A stretch of DNA of 64,000 bases from BPGX01 sp035405785 (GTDB lineage: Bacteria > Bacteroidota > Bacteroidia > B-17B0 > Aurantibacillaceae): NCBI GenBank assembly GCA_035405785.1, contig DAONJS010000006.1:62001-126000 (forward strand), written 5' to 3'. Under the pieces are notes generated by a model. The model was not told the origin of the DNA. It worked only from the letters and a program-made list of their open reading frames with translations, and searched no databases. Positions within the stretch are counted from its first letter, which is position 1; each line of letters starts with the position of its first letter. This document shows positions 34,239-43,435 of the stretch, one piece after another. The position numbers were made by a program, and so were the translations under genes.

Positions 34239-34994
34239 TTATTTTGTAGCAATATAAAACAAATCCAATGCAGTATCACTAACAGGGCTTAAATAAAAAT
34301 CATTCACTGTTATATCTTTTGTAAGCGGATTTTCCTTCAATAATTTTTTTCTATTCCATCTGTTCAAAATATCATAAGGTATTCTCAAAATAAAAGCAGG
34401 TAATTTATGCTGTAAATCTAAAACATCCCACTTCAAAATTTTTTGCACAGATTGTTTATTGTGTTCATAATATTTCATTACCTTGTCATTTCCATATACA
34501 CCAAGCATTTCAACAGAGTGAAAATTTTGTAATAATAATTTTTGTAACTCTTCTTTTTTATATTCTCTTATATGCCAAGGGTTTCTTGTAAGCGTAGTTA
34601 ATATATTTGGCGTGGTAACAATAAATTTTCCTGATGGTTTTAGCACTCTATGAATTTCCTTTACAAAATAATTATCATCTTTAATATGTTCAATAACTTG
34701 AAAACTTACTACAAAATCAAATGTATTATCTTCAAAAGGAAGCGGCGGCACATTTGCCTGAACAAATTTTACATTTTTAAAAACTGAAAAATCTATATCA
34801 GGAACAAATTTATCAAGTGTTACAAATTCATCACATCTTGGTGCTAAATAATCTACTCCATATCCAGTTCCTGTACCTATTTCAAGCACTTTACCATTTA
34901 TATATTCAGAAGCATATACATACGCACAAATACTTCTTTGCAAAACATAATTATCTGACAATTCTCTAAAATTTACCCTTTCAGCAGTAGACAT
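34239..34994 (-). CDS. class I SAM-dependent methyltransferase
   Basis: This 251-residue enzyme has the motif I VLEIGTGTGYGVDYLA (about 36-51), acidic LDKFVPDI, motif II-type DNTFDFVVSFQVIEHI (about 95-110) and RVLKPSGKFIVTTPN (about 122-136). The fold resembles the ubiquinone/menaquinone and glycolipid methyltransferases but nothing fixes the acceptor. The start at ATG 34994 is preferred to an upstream GTG at 35006. First of a three-gene operon with the deacetylase and HMA-like lipoprotein, divergent from the dihydroorotase. Confidence 0.8.
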   Translation of the reverse strand: MSTAERVNFRELSDNYVLQRSICAYVYASEYINGKVLEIGTGTGYGVDYLAPRCDEFVTLDKFVPDIDFSVFKNVKFVQANVPPLPFEDNTFDFVVSFQVIEHIKDDNYFVKEIHRVLKPSGKFIVTTPNILTTLTRNPWHIREYKKEELQKLLLQNFHSVEMLGVYGNDKVMKYYEHNKQSVQKILKWDVLDLQHKLPAFILRIPYDILNRWNRKKLLKENPLTKDITVNDFYLSPVSDTALDLFYIATK

Positions 34995-35067
34995 TTTTTT
35001 TGGCACTAATGTAATTAAATTTTAATTTTACTGAATTTCACTTCATTTATTTATCCATTAAATTTCC

Positions 35068-35075
35068 TACTTTTG
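35068..35075 (+). promoter_or_regulatory. -7 promoter element (TACTTTTG) for dihydroorotase
   Basis: Perfect TAnnTTTG match 9 bp before ATG 35085. An in-frame TTG at 35073 lies inside it and is a false start. Confidence 0.65.
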
Positions 35076-35084
35076 TCCAAAAAA

Positions 35085-36431
35085 ATGAGCAAAAAATATC
35101 TAATAAAAAATATCTTTGTAGCAAGTGATGATTATTACGATTACTATGATGTTTTAATTGAACCGCCTTATATTTCAAAAATTGAAAAATGCATAGATTC
35201 TCTTCCTGAAAATGTTATTGAAATCAATGGTGAAAATAAAATTCTCATTCCCGGTATGATTGATGATCAAGTGCATTTTAGAGAGCCCGGATTAACACAC
35301 AAAGGTGAAATTTATACAGAAAGTAAAGCCGCAGTAGCAGGTGGTATCACTTCTTATATGGAAATGCCAAATACTAAACCTCCTGCCGTTTCATTAGAAG
35401 AATTAGAAAAAAAATATTCTATTGCACAAAATAAATCATTAGCCAATTATTCATTCTACATCGGTGCTACAAATGATAATTTAGATGAATTACTAAAAAC
35501 AGATTATTCAAAAGTATGCGGCATAAAAATTTTTCTTGGATCTTCCACTGGCAACTTATTAGTTGATAATACAAAAGCCATTGAACAAATTTTTTCTCAA
35601 ACCAATGCTTTAATTGCAACACATTGCGAAGATGATAACATTATCAAAAAAAATTTAGACCGAATCACAGATGAATACGGATTTGATTTGCCCACATACT
35701 ATCACGCTATTATTAGAAACGATGAAGCATGCTATGCTTCTTCAAAATTTGCTGTAGAAACTGCAAAAAAATACAACACAAGATTACACATATTACATAT
35801 TTCCACTGCTAAAGAATTATCTCTTTTCAGAAACGATTTACCTTTGTCACAAAAAAGAATTACCGCAGAAGCATGCATTCACCACTTATGGTTTACTGAT
35901 GAAGATTATGAAAAATTAGGAAACAAAATAAAATGGAATCCTGCTATTAAAACACAATACGACCGTGATTCTTTAATAGATGCTGTAAATACTGATTTAA
36001 TTGATATAATAGCCACTGACCACGCTCCTCATACCATTGAAGAAAAAAACAAACCATTGTTAGAAGCCCCAAGTGGCGGACCACTTGTGCAACACGCTTT
36101 ACTGGCTTTATTTGATTTATATCATCAAAAAAAATTTACTTTAGAAACAATTGTCAGAAAAACTTCTCATAATGTGGCCGATATGTTTCAAATTAAAAAC
36201 CGCGGTTATATTAAAGAAGGTTATTTTGCAGATGTTGTAATGATTGATTTAAACAAGCCAACAACGGTTACAAAAGACAATATCTTTTACAAATGCGGAT
36301 GGTCGCCTTTTGAAGGACATACCTTCTCTTCATCAATTGAAAAAACTTTTGTCAATGGTTATCTTGTTTATGATAATGGAACATTTGATGAATCTCAAAA
36401 AGGAATGAGATTAGAGTTTGATAGAAAATAA
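35085..36431 (+). CDS. pyrC: dihydroorotase (amidohydrolase family)
   Basis: Cyclises carbamoyl-aspartate to dihydroorotate in pyrimidine synthesis. With ATG 35085 it has 448 residues. Amidohydrolase landmarks: DDQVHFREPG (about 59-68), KIFLGSSTGN with the bridging Lys (about 146), ATHCED, LHILHIST and ATDHAPHT. The first His of the usual HxH metal pair is Gln (QVH), a change I recall as common in Bacteroidota dihydroorotases. Promoter evidence favours this start over TTG 35073. It is transcribed alone and divergently from the methyltransferase operon. An allantoinase or hydantoinase is less likely. Confidence 0.88.
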   Translation: MSKKYLIKNIFVASDDYYDYYDVLIEPPYISKIEKCIDSLPENVIEINGENKILIPGMIDDQVHFREPGLTHKGEIYTESKAAVAGGITSYMEMPNTKPPAVSLEELEKKYSIAQNKSLANYSFYIGATNDNLDELLKTDYSKVCGIKIFLGSSTGNLLVDNTKAIEQIFSQTNALIATHCEDDNIIKKNLDRITDEYGFDLPTYYHAIIRNDEACYASSKFAVETAKKYNTRLHILHISTAKELSLFRNDLPLSQKRITAEACIHHLWFTDEDYEKLGNKIKWNPAIKTQYDRDSLIDAVNTDLIDIIATDHAPHTIEEKNKPLLEAPSGGPLVQHALLALFDLYHQKKFTLETIVRKTSHNVADMFQIKNRGYIKEGYFADVVMIDLNKPTTVTKDNIFYKCGWSPFEGHTFSSSIEKTFVNGYLVYDNGTFDESQKGMRLEFDRK

Positions 36432-36442
36432 CACTATATCTA

Positions 36443-37216
36443 CTAACTCACCCATCCTAACCTACTCAACACATTTCTGATTTTAATAGATACAAAACAA
36501 AAAGGCATCAGACAATACACAAGTATTTTTCTCAAAAATAAATAATGTTGAAACTTGTAAAGCACTGGAAATAACTCTGCACATTTTTGTAAAAATAAAC
36601 CTGTTAATGCTGTTGTTATAATTCTCATTTTCTTTGATGAATATTCAGGACGAATAATATCAATTAATAAAATAAATCTGTTCTTATCTGTATTATTCCA
36701 CGCCTCGTGATTTTTTGCATCAATAAAAATTAACCACTCTCCTTCTTTCCATTCTCGTTTTTCATTCTCTACTCTAAATCCACACTCTGGCAAACCTGCA
36801 GGTATTATCAATCCTAAATGACAACGATATATACCGTTTGTATCTCCGCAATGCGGCAATATCCTTGAATGCGGCTCAATCAAATTAAATGACGCTGATA
36901 CAATATCTGGAATGCTATTTAAAAACTTTGTTGTTTTTGGAAAATACTTTTGATGAGTATAAAATTCCAAACCCCACCATTTTAATGAAACTGTTTTCCA
37001 TTTCTTTACATCATCAGCCATTTTTGTATTAAAATAGGAAACCAAATTCTTTTCTTTCAAATATGCTTCTAACTCTTCTCTGATTATTCTTGCAATTTCT
37101 TTGCTATTCCTTGTCCATTCAAATTTTTCAGGGCTTATAAAATTTTCTTCATCAGATGTATATTTTGCATCTTTTGATAAAATACTAAACCACAACAATT
37201 GATTTTGTTCCCTCAT
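36443..37216 (-). CDS. aspartyl/asparaginyl beta-hydroxylase family protein
   Basis: This 257-residue protein belongs to the 2-oxoglutarate/Fe(II) oxygenases related to AspH and LpxO. Features are EPHSRILPHCGDTNGIYRCH (about 115-134), with the first metal His and the 2-OG-binding region, and WLIFIDAKNHEAWNNT (about 157-172) with the second His, followed by RFILLIDI. The C-terminal 70 residues are hydrophobic and basic. It could hydroxylate a protein side chain or lipid A fatty acid. It overlaps the UMF1 transporter by 4 bp (ATGA), so is co-translated. Confidence 0.82.
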   Translation of the reverse strand: MREQNQLLWFSILSKDAKYTSDEENFISPEKFEWTRNSKEIARIIREELEAYLKEKNLVSYFNTKMADDVKKWKTVSLKWWGLEFYTHQKYFPKTTKFLNSIPDIVSASFNLIEPHSRILPHCGDTNGIYRCHLGLIIPAGLPECGFRVENEKREWKEGEWLIFIDAKNHEAWNNTDKNRFILLIDIIRPEYSSKKMRIITTALTGLFLQKCAELFPVLYKFQHYLFLRKILVYCLMPFCFVSIKIRNVLSRLGWVS

Positions 37217-38526
37217 TTTTTTAATCTTAACTTTTTATTTTCTTTCAAAAGTAAGAATAATAAACCTAATCCTAAAATAAAATAAGTGCTTAATACTGGC
37301 ACTGAATTTCTTAATCCTCCAAAATACTCACCAATTAAGCCAAATGACAAGGTGCCAATAATCATTCCAATTTTTTCTAATACATCAAAAAAACTAAAAT
37401 AACTTGCGTGGTCTAATGTTTCAGGTAAAAGTTTACTGTATGTTGAACGAGATAGCGATTGCGTGCCGCCCATTACAAATCCCACTAATGCCGCTACAAT
37501 ATAAAATTGTTCTGGATAATAAACACTAAAGTAAGTATACAAACAAATAAAAATCCACACACTTACCGCTACCATCAATGCTATTATATTCCCCTTCAAT
37601 GCAGATAAAAACGAGAAAAAGTAAGACCCTGCTATACCCAAAAACTGAATAATTAAAATACTAATTATCAATGCTGTTGTTTTATAATTTTCATCTGGCC
37701 ATTGAATCTCTTGTCTTGCAAACAATACAGCCATTACCATTACCGTTTGCACACCCATATTGTAAAAAAAGTATGATAGTAAAAACTTTTTGATAGCATC
37801 TATCCGAATGGCTTCTTTTAATGTTTTTGACAATTCTAAATAACCTTTCAAAAGGATATTTTTATGAGAATGTGATTTTCCTCCAATTATATCAGGCAAT
37901 CTCTTAAATGTAAATTGTGCAAACATTATCCACCACAAACCAACCAATAAAAATGAATATCTCACTGGCACTTTGAAAGACATAATTAATAACAAACAAA
38001 TAATTAACAACAACGAACTTCCAAAATAACCATACGCAAAACCTTTTGCACTCACTTTATCCTGAAATTTTTCATCTACAATTTCTGGCAAATAAGAATT
38101 GTAATACACCAAACTTCCCCAATACCCAATCGTTGCAGTCATAAAAGGCAACACACTCATTTCAAGATGTTCAGGATTAAAAAAATACAACATCATACTT
38201 GATACTGCACCCAGATAACAAAACAATTGTAAAAACCTTTTTTTATTTCCCAAATAATCAGCAATACCACTCAATATAGGCACAATCAAAACAACTATCA
38301 ACAAAGCAAAAGAATATACCATTGAATAAACCGTCGTATTTTGAAACTTATGTCCAAAAAATTCCACAACAGTGCCCGTAAATTCCTTTGTTTCCGGATG
38401 ATGTGATGTTACATATTCATAAAAATTCGGAAATATGGCAGATGTTATCACTAATGGAAATACTGAATTTGCCCAATCATAAAACACCCATCCCTGAATG
38501 ATTTTTTTATTGTTTTTTATTTTCAT
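37213..38526 (-). CDS. MFS transporter, UMF1 (Atg22-like) family
   Basis: Polytopic inner-membrane protein of 437 residues with about 12 hydrophobic segments. The signature GWVFYDWANSVFPLVI near the N-terminus marks the UMF1/Atg22 family of presumed small-molecule or amino-acid exporters; a further motif GGTQSLSRSTYSKLLPE (about 350) matches MFS loop 8-9. The gene follows the OmpA-like gene by 14 bp and overlaps the hydroxylase by 4 bp, so it is in a three-gene operon. The substrate is unknown. Confidence 0.85.
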   Translation of the reverse strand: MKIKNNKKIIQGWVFYDWANSVFPLVITSAIFPNFYEYVTSHHPETKEFTGTVVEFFGHKFQNTTVYSMVYSFALLIVVLIVPILSGIADYLGNKKRFLQLFCYLGAVSSMMLYFFNPEHLEMSVLPFMTATIGYWGSLVYYNSYLPEIVDEKFQDKVSAKGFAYGYFGSSLLLIICLLLIMSFKVPVRYSFLLVGLWWIMFAQFTFKRLPDIIGGKSHSHKNILLKGYLELSKTLKEAIRIDAIKKFLLSYFFYNMGVQTVMVMAVLFARQEIQWPDENYKTTALIISILIIQFLGIAGSYFFSFLSALKGNIIALMVAVSVWIFICLYTYFSVYYPEQFYIVAALVGFVMGGTQSLSRSTYSKLLPETLDHASYFSFFDVLEKIGMIIGTLSFGLIGEYFGGLRNSVPVLSTYFILGLGLLFLLLKENKKLRLKK

Positions 38527-38540
38527 AATTATTAATCATT

Positions 38541-39647
38541 TCAATTCTTCAAAATCTCAATTTCTACTCTCCTGTTTTTTATCCTGCCTTCCATTGTGGC
38601 ATTGTCTCCAATAGGCATTGTGTCTCCAAAGCCCTTAAAATACATTTTATTTTGCACTCCTTTTTCTATTAAATACAAAAAAACCTGCTTTGCCCTTTCT
38701 TCCGATAACTTCATATTTTTTCTTTTGCTTCCTGTATTATCACTATGACCATTTATTTGCACCACCCAGTTAGGATGCTGTATCAGATATTTCGCTACTT
38801 TATTCAATTCCTGATAAGAATCGGGCAGTAAATGAGATTTACCCTCATCAAAATAAATGTTTTTCAAAATAATTTTATCTCCTGTTGAAAGATTTTCTTT
38901 TACTGATTTCACACTATCCTGATGATGATTTTTTTCTACATATACACTACCCACAATTTCCACTTCAATAGGTTCTTCTGTTTCCTGAACAGGAATCAAT
39001 TTTACATTATCTACAAAATAATACGCTTCCATAAAACCAAATACTCTAAAACCATATCTGAAAAAATTCAAACGAATCAAATCTTTTTTAATCTCTGCTG
39101 AAAAATTTCCAATCGTCAAATACTTTTCACCTCCGTATGCCTTGTAATATCCGCTAATTTTGAACCATCTGTAATTATTGTGCAATCCACTTTTGACATT
39201 TGTAGTATCTATCATAAATACTTTATCAACATCTTTTTGATTTTTGTATCCTGTTTTAGTAAATAACACACCAAAAGATTTTAATACCGCATTGCTCCAA
39301 TAAGCCAATCTAACCTGCATTTCAAAATAATATAGATGCTTGTATTTTAATGGCTCCACTAATTTTACCTGTGCAAACTCTTTGTAATGTTTTTGAAACC
39401 TCAACCCAATATAACACTCACCATCAAATGCTCCCTTTTCTTTTGTAGTATCATTTTGCAATGGCGATTGATAAAAATCTACGGAAGCAATTTGCGTCCA
39501 AGGCACGGCCGATTTTATACTTGATGATTTTTTCTTATAATTTTCAAAACTACCATTTGGAACTAAATTTTTATTAGTTAATAATTGCTGTGAATACAAG
39601 TAACTACAAATAAAACTAATGGATATTATTTTAATATACTTTTTCAA
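38541..39647 (-). CDS. OmpA-family outer-membrane protein
   Basis: This 368-residue exported protein has a signal peptide (MKKYIKIISIS to YSQQ, about 1-20), a jelly-roll-like carbohydrate-binding style region (LVPNGSFENY, about 28-37, to about 215) and an OmpA peptidoglycan-binding domain (about 260-368: IYFDEGKSHLLPDSYQEL, INGHSDNTGSKRKNMKLSEE, RRVEIEIL). The start codon is TTG at 39647, supported by the signal peptide beginning exactly there. A TATATTCG element 17-24 bp upstream is near the -7 consensus. First gene of the operon with the UMF1 transporter and the hydroxylase. Confidence 0.87.
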   Translation of the reverse strand: MKKYIKIISISFICSYLYSQQLLTNKNLVPNGSFENYKKKSSSIKSAVPWTQIASVDFYQSPLQNDTTKEKGAFDGECYIGLRFQKHYKEFAQVKLVEPLKYKHLYYFEMQVRLAYWSNAVLKSFGVLFTKTGYKNQKDVDKVFMIDTTNVKSGLHNNYRWFKISGYYKAYGGEKYLTIGNFSAEIKKDLIRLNFFRYGFRVFGFMEAYYFVDNVKLIPVQETEEPIEVEIVGSVYVEKNHHQDSVKSVKENLSTGDKIILKNIYFDEGKSHLLPDSYQELNKVAKYLIQHPNWVVQINGHSDNTGSKRKNMKLSEERAKQVFLYLIEKGVQNKMYFKGFGDTMPIGDNATMEGRIKNRRVEIEILKN

Positions 39648-39701
39648 TAAATTAAATTTTGGGCGAATATAAAGTATTTTAAAATACTCAATTTTTATGG
39701 A

Positions 39702-39755
39702 TTTTGCGGTTTAAACCGCAAATTATTTATGTTTTTTGCGGTTACAATCGCAAAA
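39702..39755. repeat. two tandem TTTTGCGGTT-type inverted repeats
   Basis: TTTGCGGTTTAAACCGCAAA (39703-39722) is a perfect 20-bp palindrome. A second unit 32 bp on, TTTTGCGGTTACAATCGCAAAA, has a 7-bp stem (39734-39740 with 39749-39755). They lie between the divergent OmpA and lpxH genes and look like a dispersed intergenic repeat or a regulatory site. Confidence 0.7.
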
Positions 39756-39895
39756 TACATAAAATTACACTTGTATACCTTTATTTTTCAAAGAAAAATT
39801 ATCATTACACATTCAAAGAACATTCATTAAAAATTTACCATTACATCATGTTACAAAAAATATATTTTACTACTTTCGCACCATTATTTAAAAAA

Positions 39896-40678
39896 ATGAA
39901 TACTACCAAAAAAATATACTTTGCATCTGATTTTCATTTAGGAGTTCCTGATTTTCAAAGTAGTTTGAAAAGAGAAAAAATAATTTGCAAATGGCTGGAT
40001 GAAATCAAACAAGATGCAGAAAGAATTTTTCTATTAGGCGATATTTTTGACTTCTGGTTTGAACACAAATACACTGCTCCAAAAGGTTTTGTCCGACTTC
40101 TTGGAAAATTAGCAGAAATATCCGATGCGGGCATCCCTATTGAAATGATAGTAGGCAACCACGATATGTGGATGAAAGATTACTTAACAAAGGAATTAAA
40201 TATCACCATTCACTACAATCAACCCATTATACGAGAATATTACGGAAAAAAATTTATGTTAGGCCACGGCGACGGGCTTGGACCAAATGATTATGGATAT
40301 AAATTCATCAAAAAAATTTTCCGAAACCCTTTTTGTCAATGGGCATTTGCAAGATTACACCCTAATTTATCTTTTGGAATTGCACATTATTTCAGTAAAA
40401 AAAGCAGAATTGCCACAGGAAATACAGATGATAATTTTCTTGGAAAAGAAAATGAATGGTTATATCTATATTGTTTAGAAGAATTAAAAAAACAGGATAT
40501 TGATTACTTCATCTTTGGACATCGCCATTTACCATTAAATATACCTCTCCATTCAAAATCTAAATATTTAAATTTGGGAGATTGGATAAAATACTATACA
40601 TTTGCTACTTTTGATGGACATCAAATTTATCTCAAAAATTATTTAAATAATCAATTAATACCTGAATTTTGTCCATAA
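39896..40678 (+). CDS. lpxH: UDP-2,3-diacylglucosamine diphosphatase (lipid A synthesis)
   Basis: Calcineurin-like phosphoesterase that cleaves UDP-2,3-diacylglucosamine to lipid X at the inner membrane. With ATG 39896 it has 260 residues. Metal-binding motifs in order: SDFHLG (Asp12, His14), GDIFDFW (Asp49), GNHDMW (87-92), HGDGLG (about 122) and GHRHLP (about 212). The two internal helices rich in basic and aromatic residues (about 130-170) fit LpxH rather than a generic phosphatase. The in-frame extension back to 39704 would overlap the hairpin region and is rejected; TACTTTCG 18 bp before the chosen ATG resembles a -7 element. Confidence 0.88.
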   Translation: MNTTKKIYFASDFHLGVPDFQSSLKREKIICKWLDEIKQDAERIFLLGDIFDFWFEHKYTAPKGFVRLLGKLAEISDAGIPIEMIVGNHDMWMKDYLTKELNITIHYNQPIIREYYGKKFMLGHGDGLGPNDYGYKFIKKIFRNPFCQWAFARLHPNLSFGIAHYFSKKSRIATGNTDDNFLGKENEWLYLYCLEELKKQDIDYFIFGHRHLPLNIPLHSKSKYLNLGDWIKYYTFATFDGHQIYLKNYLNNQLIPEFCP

Positions 40679-40733
40679 AATTTTAAAATTTGGAAAAATG
40701 AATTATAGGTTTTATTATTGCACCAAAATTTTA

Positions 40734-41552
40734 ATGAAAATGAAAAAATTAAATTTTTTAATTGTTATTGTATTAAGCATACAATCAATTACATCTTTTG
40801 CTCAAGAAGGCGTTCTCCTTCTTGAAGGAAATTATCAGGGAAAAAACCTGTATGTACAAAATCCTTTTGCGAGTAGCGGAGTGGGATTTTGTGTAACAGA
40901 AGTCCTTGTAAATGGAAACATTACCACTGATGAAGTTAACTCATCAGCATTTGAAATTGATTTCAAACCACACAAATTAAATATCGGAGATAAAGTTGAA
41001 GTGAAAATTAAACATAAAGCCGACTGCAAACCAAAAGTTTTAAATCCAGAAGTTTTAAAACCAAAAAGTACATTTGAAATCGTTAGTATGACTTTAGATA
41101 AAGATGGATTATTAAAATTCACTACAAAATCTGAAACTGGAAAATTGCCTTTTGTTATTGAACAATACAGATGGAACAAATGGGTTAAAGTTGGAGAAAT
41201 TGATGGTATAGGAACACCTTCTACTAATAATTATGAATTCAAATTACAGTTACATTCTGGAAAAAACACAGTGCGTGTAAGACAAACAGATTTTTCAGGG
41301 CAACCTCGTGTATCTAAACCTGTTGAAGTTATTTCTGACTTACCAGAAGTTACCTTTGGACCTATGAAAGCAAAAACAGAAATTTTATTTATGGCTAATG
41401 ATAAGCCCGCAGAAACAATGTATGAAATTTATGATCAATATGGTAATATCGTGAAAAAAGGATATGGTAATAAAATAGATGTTTCTAACCTTCCAAAAGG
41501 TGGTTATTTCCTTAACTACGATAATAAAATGGGCGAGTTTGTAAAAAAATAA
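40734..41552 (+). CDS. secreted protein with Ig-like modules, possibly a T9SS-type C-terminus
   Basis: This 272-residue protein has a signal peptide (about 1-24, to SFAQ) and two beta-sandwich-like parts: an N-terminal part with LEGNYQGKNLYVQNPF (about 28-43) and a part with EQYRWNKWVKVGEIDG (about 143-158). The tail MYEIYDQYGNIVKKGYG-NKIDVSNLPKGGYFL resembles Bacteroidota C-terminal sorting/propeptide domains (short type A-like) but lacks the final conserved residues. I recognise no function. It follows lpxH by 55 bp on the same strand. Start chosen at the ATG before MKKLNFL; ATG 40740 is also possible. Confidence 0.65.
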   Translation: MKMKKLNFLIVIVLSIQSITSFAQEGVLLLEGNYQGKNLYVQNPFASSGVGFCVTEVLVNGNITTDEVNSSAFEIDFKPHKLNIGDKVEVKIKHKADCKPKVLNPEVLKPKSTFEIVSMTLDKDGLLKFTTKSETGKLPFVIEQYRWNKWVKVGEIDGIGTPSTNNYEFKLQLHSGKNTVRVRQTDFSGQPRVSKPVEVISDLPEVTFGPMKAKTEILFMANDKPAETMYEIYDQYGNIVKKGYGNKIDVSNLPKGGYFLNYDNKMGEFVKK

Positions 41553-41632
41553 TTACAAATTCTGACTAATTTATCATGTACTTTATTTCCTCTATCATTT
41601 TTCGTAATATTGTTGCAAACTGAATTTTTCTC

Positions 41633-43429
41633 ATGCTTTCTTTGCCCGAAGATACATTGCTTGAAGTACACCATCTAAATGTTTTGTTTCATCAAAATGG
41701 AATTTTTAATCATGCAGTAAACGATGTTTCATTCACAGTTAAAAAAGGTGAGATTGTAGGAATTGTTGGAGAAAGTGGTTCAGGTAAAACTGTAACTTCT
41801 CTTGCTATAATGCATCTTATACCAAGTCCACCTGGTAGAATTTCTGGTGGTCAAATGCTTTTTCGTAAAAAAGATAACTCAGTTGTTGATTTGAATATCT
41901 TATCTAATGAAGAAATTAGAAAAATTCGGGGGAATGAAATTAGCATGATTTTTCAAGAACCAATGACTTCTTTGAACCCCGTAATGAAATGTGGCGAACA
42001 AGTGGCGGAAGCATTAATGTTACACAAAAAATTATCATTTCATGATGCTAAAAAACAAACAATAGAATTATTTGAACTCGTCAATTTACCTAATCCAGAA
42101 AATGCTTTTAATAAATATCCTCACGAATTGTCTGGTGGACAAAAACAAAGAGTAATGATTGCCATGGCAATGAGTTGCAAGCCCTCACTTATCATTGCCG
42201 ATGAACCTACTACTGCATTAGATGTTACCATCCAAAAAGGAATTTTAGAGCAATTAAAAAAACTCCGTGATGAACATAATACAAGTGTCATTTTTATTTC
42301 TCATGACCTTTCTGTAATTGCAGAAATTGCTGATAAAGTAATTGTAATGCTGAATGGCAACATTGTTGAACAAGGCACTATTCAAGACATTTTTACTAAC
42401 CCACAACATCCTTATACCAAAGGACTTCTTGCTTGCCGTCCTCCATTAGATAAAAGATTAAAAATACTACCTGTTATTTCAGATTTTATGGAAGTTTCAG
42501 AGGCGGGTGAAATTATTGAAAAAGAAAATTCATTTACAGATCTTATTAAGCAAGCAATAGTTAGTGAATCCGAAAGAACAGAACACTTAAAAAATATCTA
42601 TTCAAAAGATAAATTACTTCAAATAAAAAATTTAAGTACCTGGTTTCCTGTGCAAAAATCTATATTTGGAAAAACGCAACAATGGTTTAAAGCAGTTGAT
42701 AATGTTTCTTTAGATGTTTATGAAGGAGAAACATTAGGATTGGTAGGCGAAAGCGGTTGTGGAAAAACTACATTAGGCAGAACTATTCTGAAACTTGTGC
42801 AAGCCAGAGAAGGACAATTATTATTTCGCAATGAAGAAGTTTTAAGATTAAAAGAAAAAGATTTTAGACCTCTTAGAAAAGACATGCAAATTATTTTTCA
42901 GGATCCTTATTCATCACTAAATCCCCGCATATCAATAGGTGAAGCAATTATTGAGCCAATGGAAGTTTTTGGTATTGGGAAAAATAAATCTGAAAGAAAA
43001 GAAATTGCAATAGAATTATTGAAAAAAGTTGGTTTAAAACCTGAACATTTTAATCGCTTCCCTCACGAATTTAGCGGTGGTCAAAGACAAAGAATTTGTA
43101 TCGCTCGCACACTGTCGGTTCAACCTAAATTTATTATCTGTGATGAAAGTGTTAGTGCATTGGATGTAAGCGTTCAGGCACAAATTCTCAACCTATTAAA
43201 TCAACTTAAAAAAGAATTCAATTTAACTTATATTTTTATTTCACACGATTTAAGCGTCGTTCGTTTTATGAGCGATAGAATTGCAGTAATGAAGAATGGA
43301 AAAATTGAAGAAATAGGTGATGCAGACCAAATTTATTTTAATCCACAATCAGAATACACCAAAAAACTTATTTCCTCTATTCCAAAAGGAAAAGTCAAAT
43401 TAAATTTAAATGGTCATTCTGTAAGTTAA
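41633..43429 (+). CDS. ABC transporter ATP-binding protein with two fused peptide-type NBDs
   Basis: A 598-residue fusion of two ATPase domains of the oligopeptide/dipeptide importer type (DppD-DppF or GsiA-like). NBD1 (about 8-260): Walker A GESGSGKT (about 49), LSGGQKQR (about 164), DEPTTALD; with its C-terminal extension TNPQHPYTKGLLACRPP. NBD2 (about 330-590): GESGCGKTT, FSGGQRQR, DESVSALD and NPQSEYTKKL. It would energise uptake of peptides or glutathione, yet no permease or binding protein is nearby; membrane partners must be elsewhere. The 2H phosphoesterase gene follows by 6 bp. Confidence 0.93.
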   Translation: MLSLPEDTLLEVHHLNVLFHQNGIFNHAVNDVSFTVKKGEIVGIVGESGSGKTVTSLAIMHLIPSPPGRISGGQMLFRKKDNSVVDLNILSNEEIRKIRGNEISMIFQEPMTSLNPVMKCGEQVAEALMLHKKLSFHDAKKQTIELFELVNLPNPENAFNKYPHELSGGQKQRVMIAMAMSCKPSLIIADEPTTALDVTIQKGILEQLKKLRDEHNTSVIFISHDLSVIAEIADKVIVMLNGNIVEQGTIQDIFTNPQHPYTKGLLACRPPLDKRLKILPVISDFMEVSEAGEIIEKENSFTDLIKQAIVSESERTEHLKNIYSKDKLLQIKNLSTWFPVQKSIFGKTQQWFKAVDNVSLDVYEGETLGLVGESGCGKTTLGRTILKLVQAREGQLLFRNEEVLRLKEKDFRPLRKDMQIIFQDPYSSLNPRISIGEAIIEPMEVFGIGKNKSERKEIAIELLKKVGLKPEHFNRFPHEFSGGQRQRICIARTLSVQPKFIICDESVSALDVSVQAQILNLLNQLKKEFNLTYIFISHDLSVVRFMSDRIAVMKNGKIEEIGDADQIYFNPQSEYTKKLISSIPKGKVKLNLNGHSVS

Positions 43430-43435
43430 TAAATA

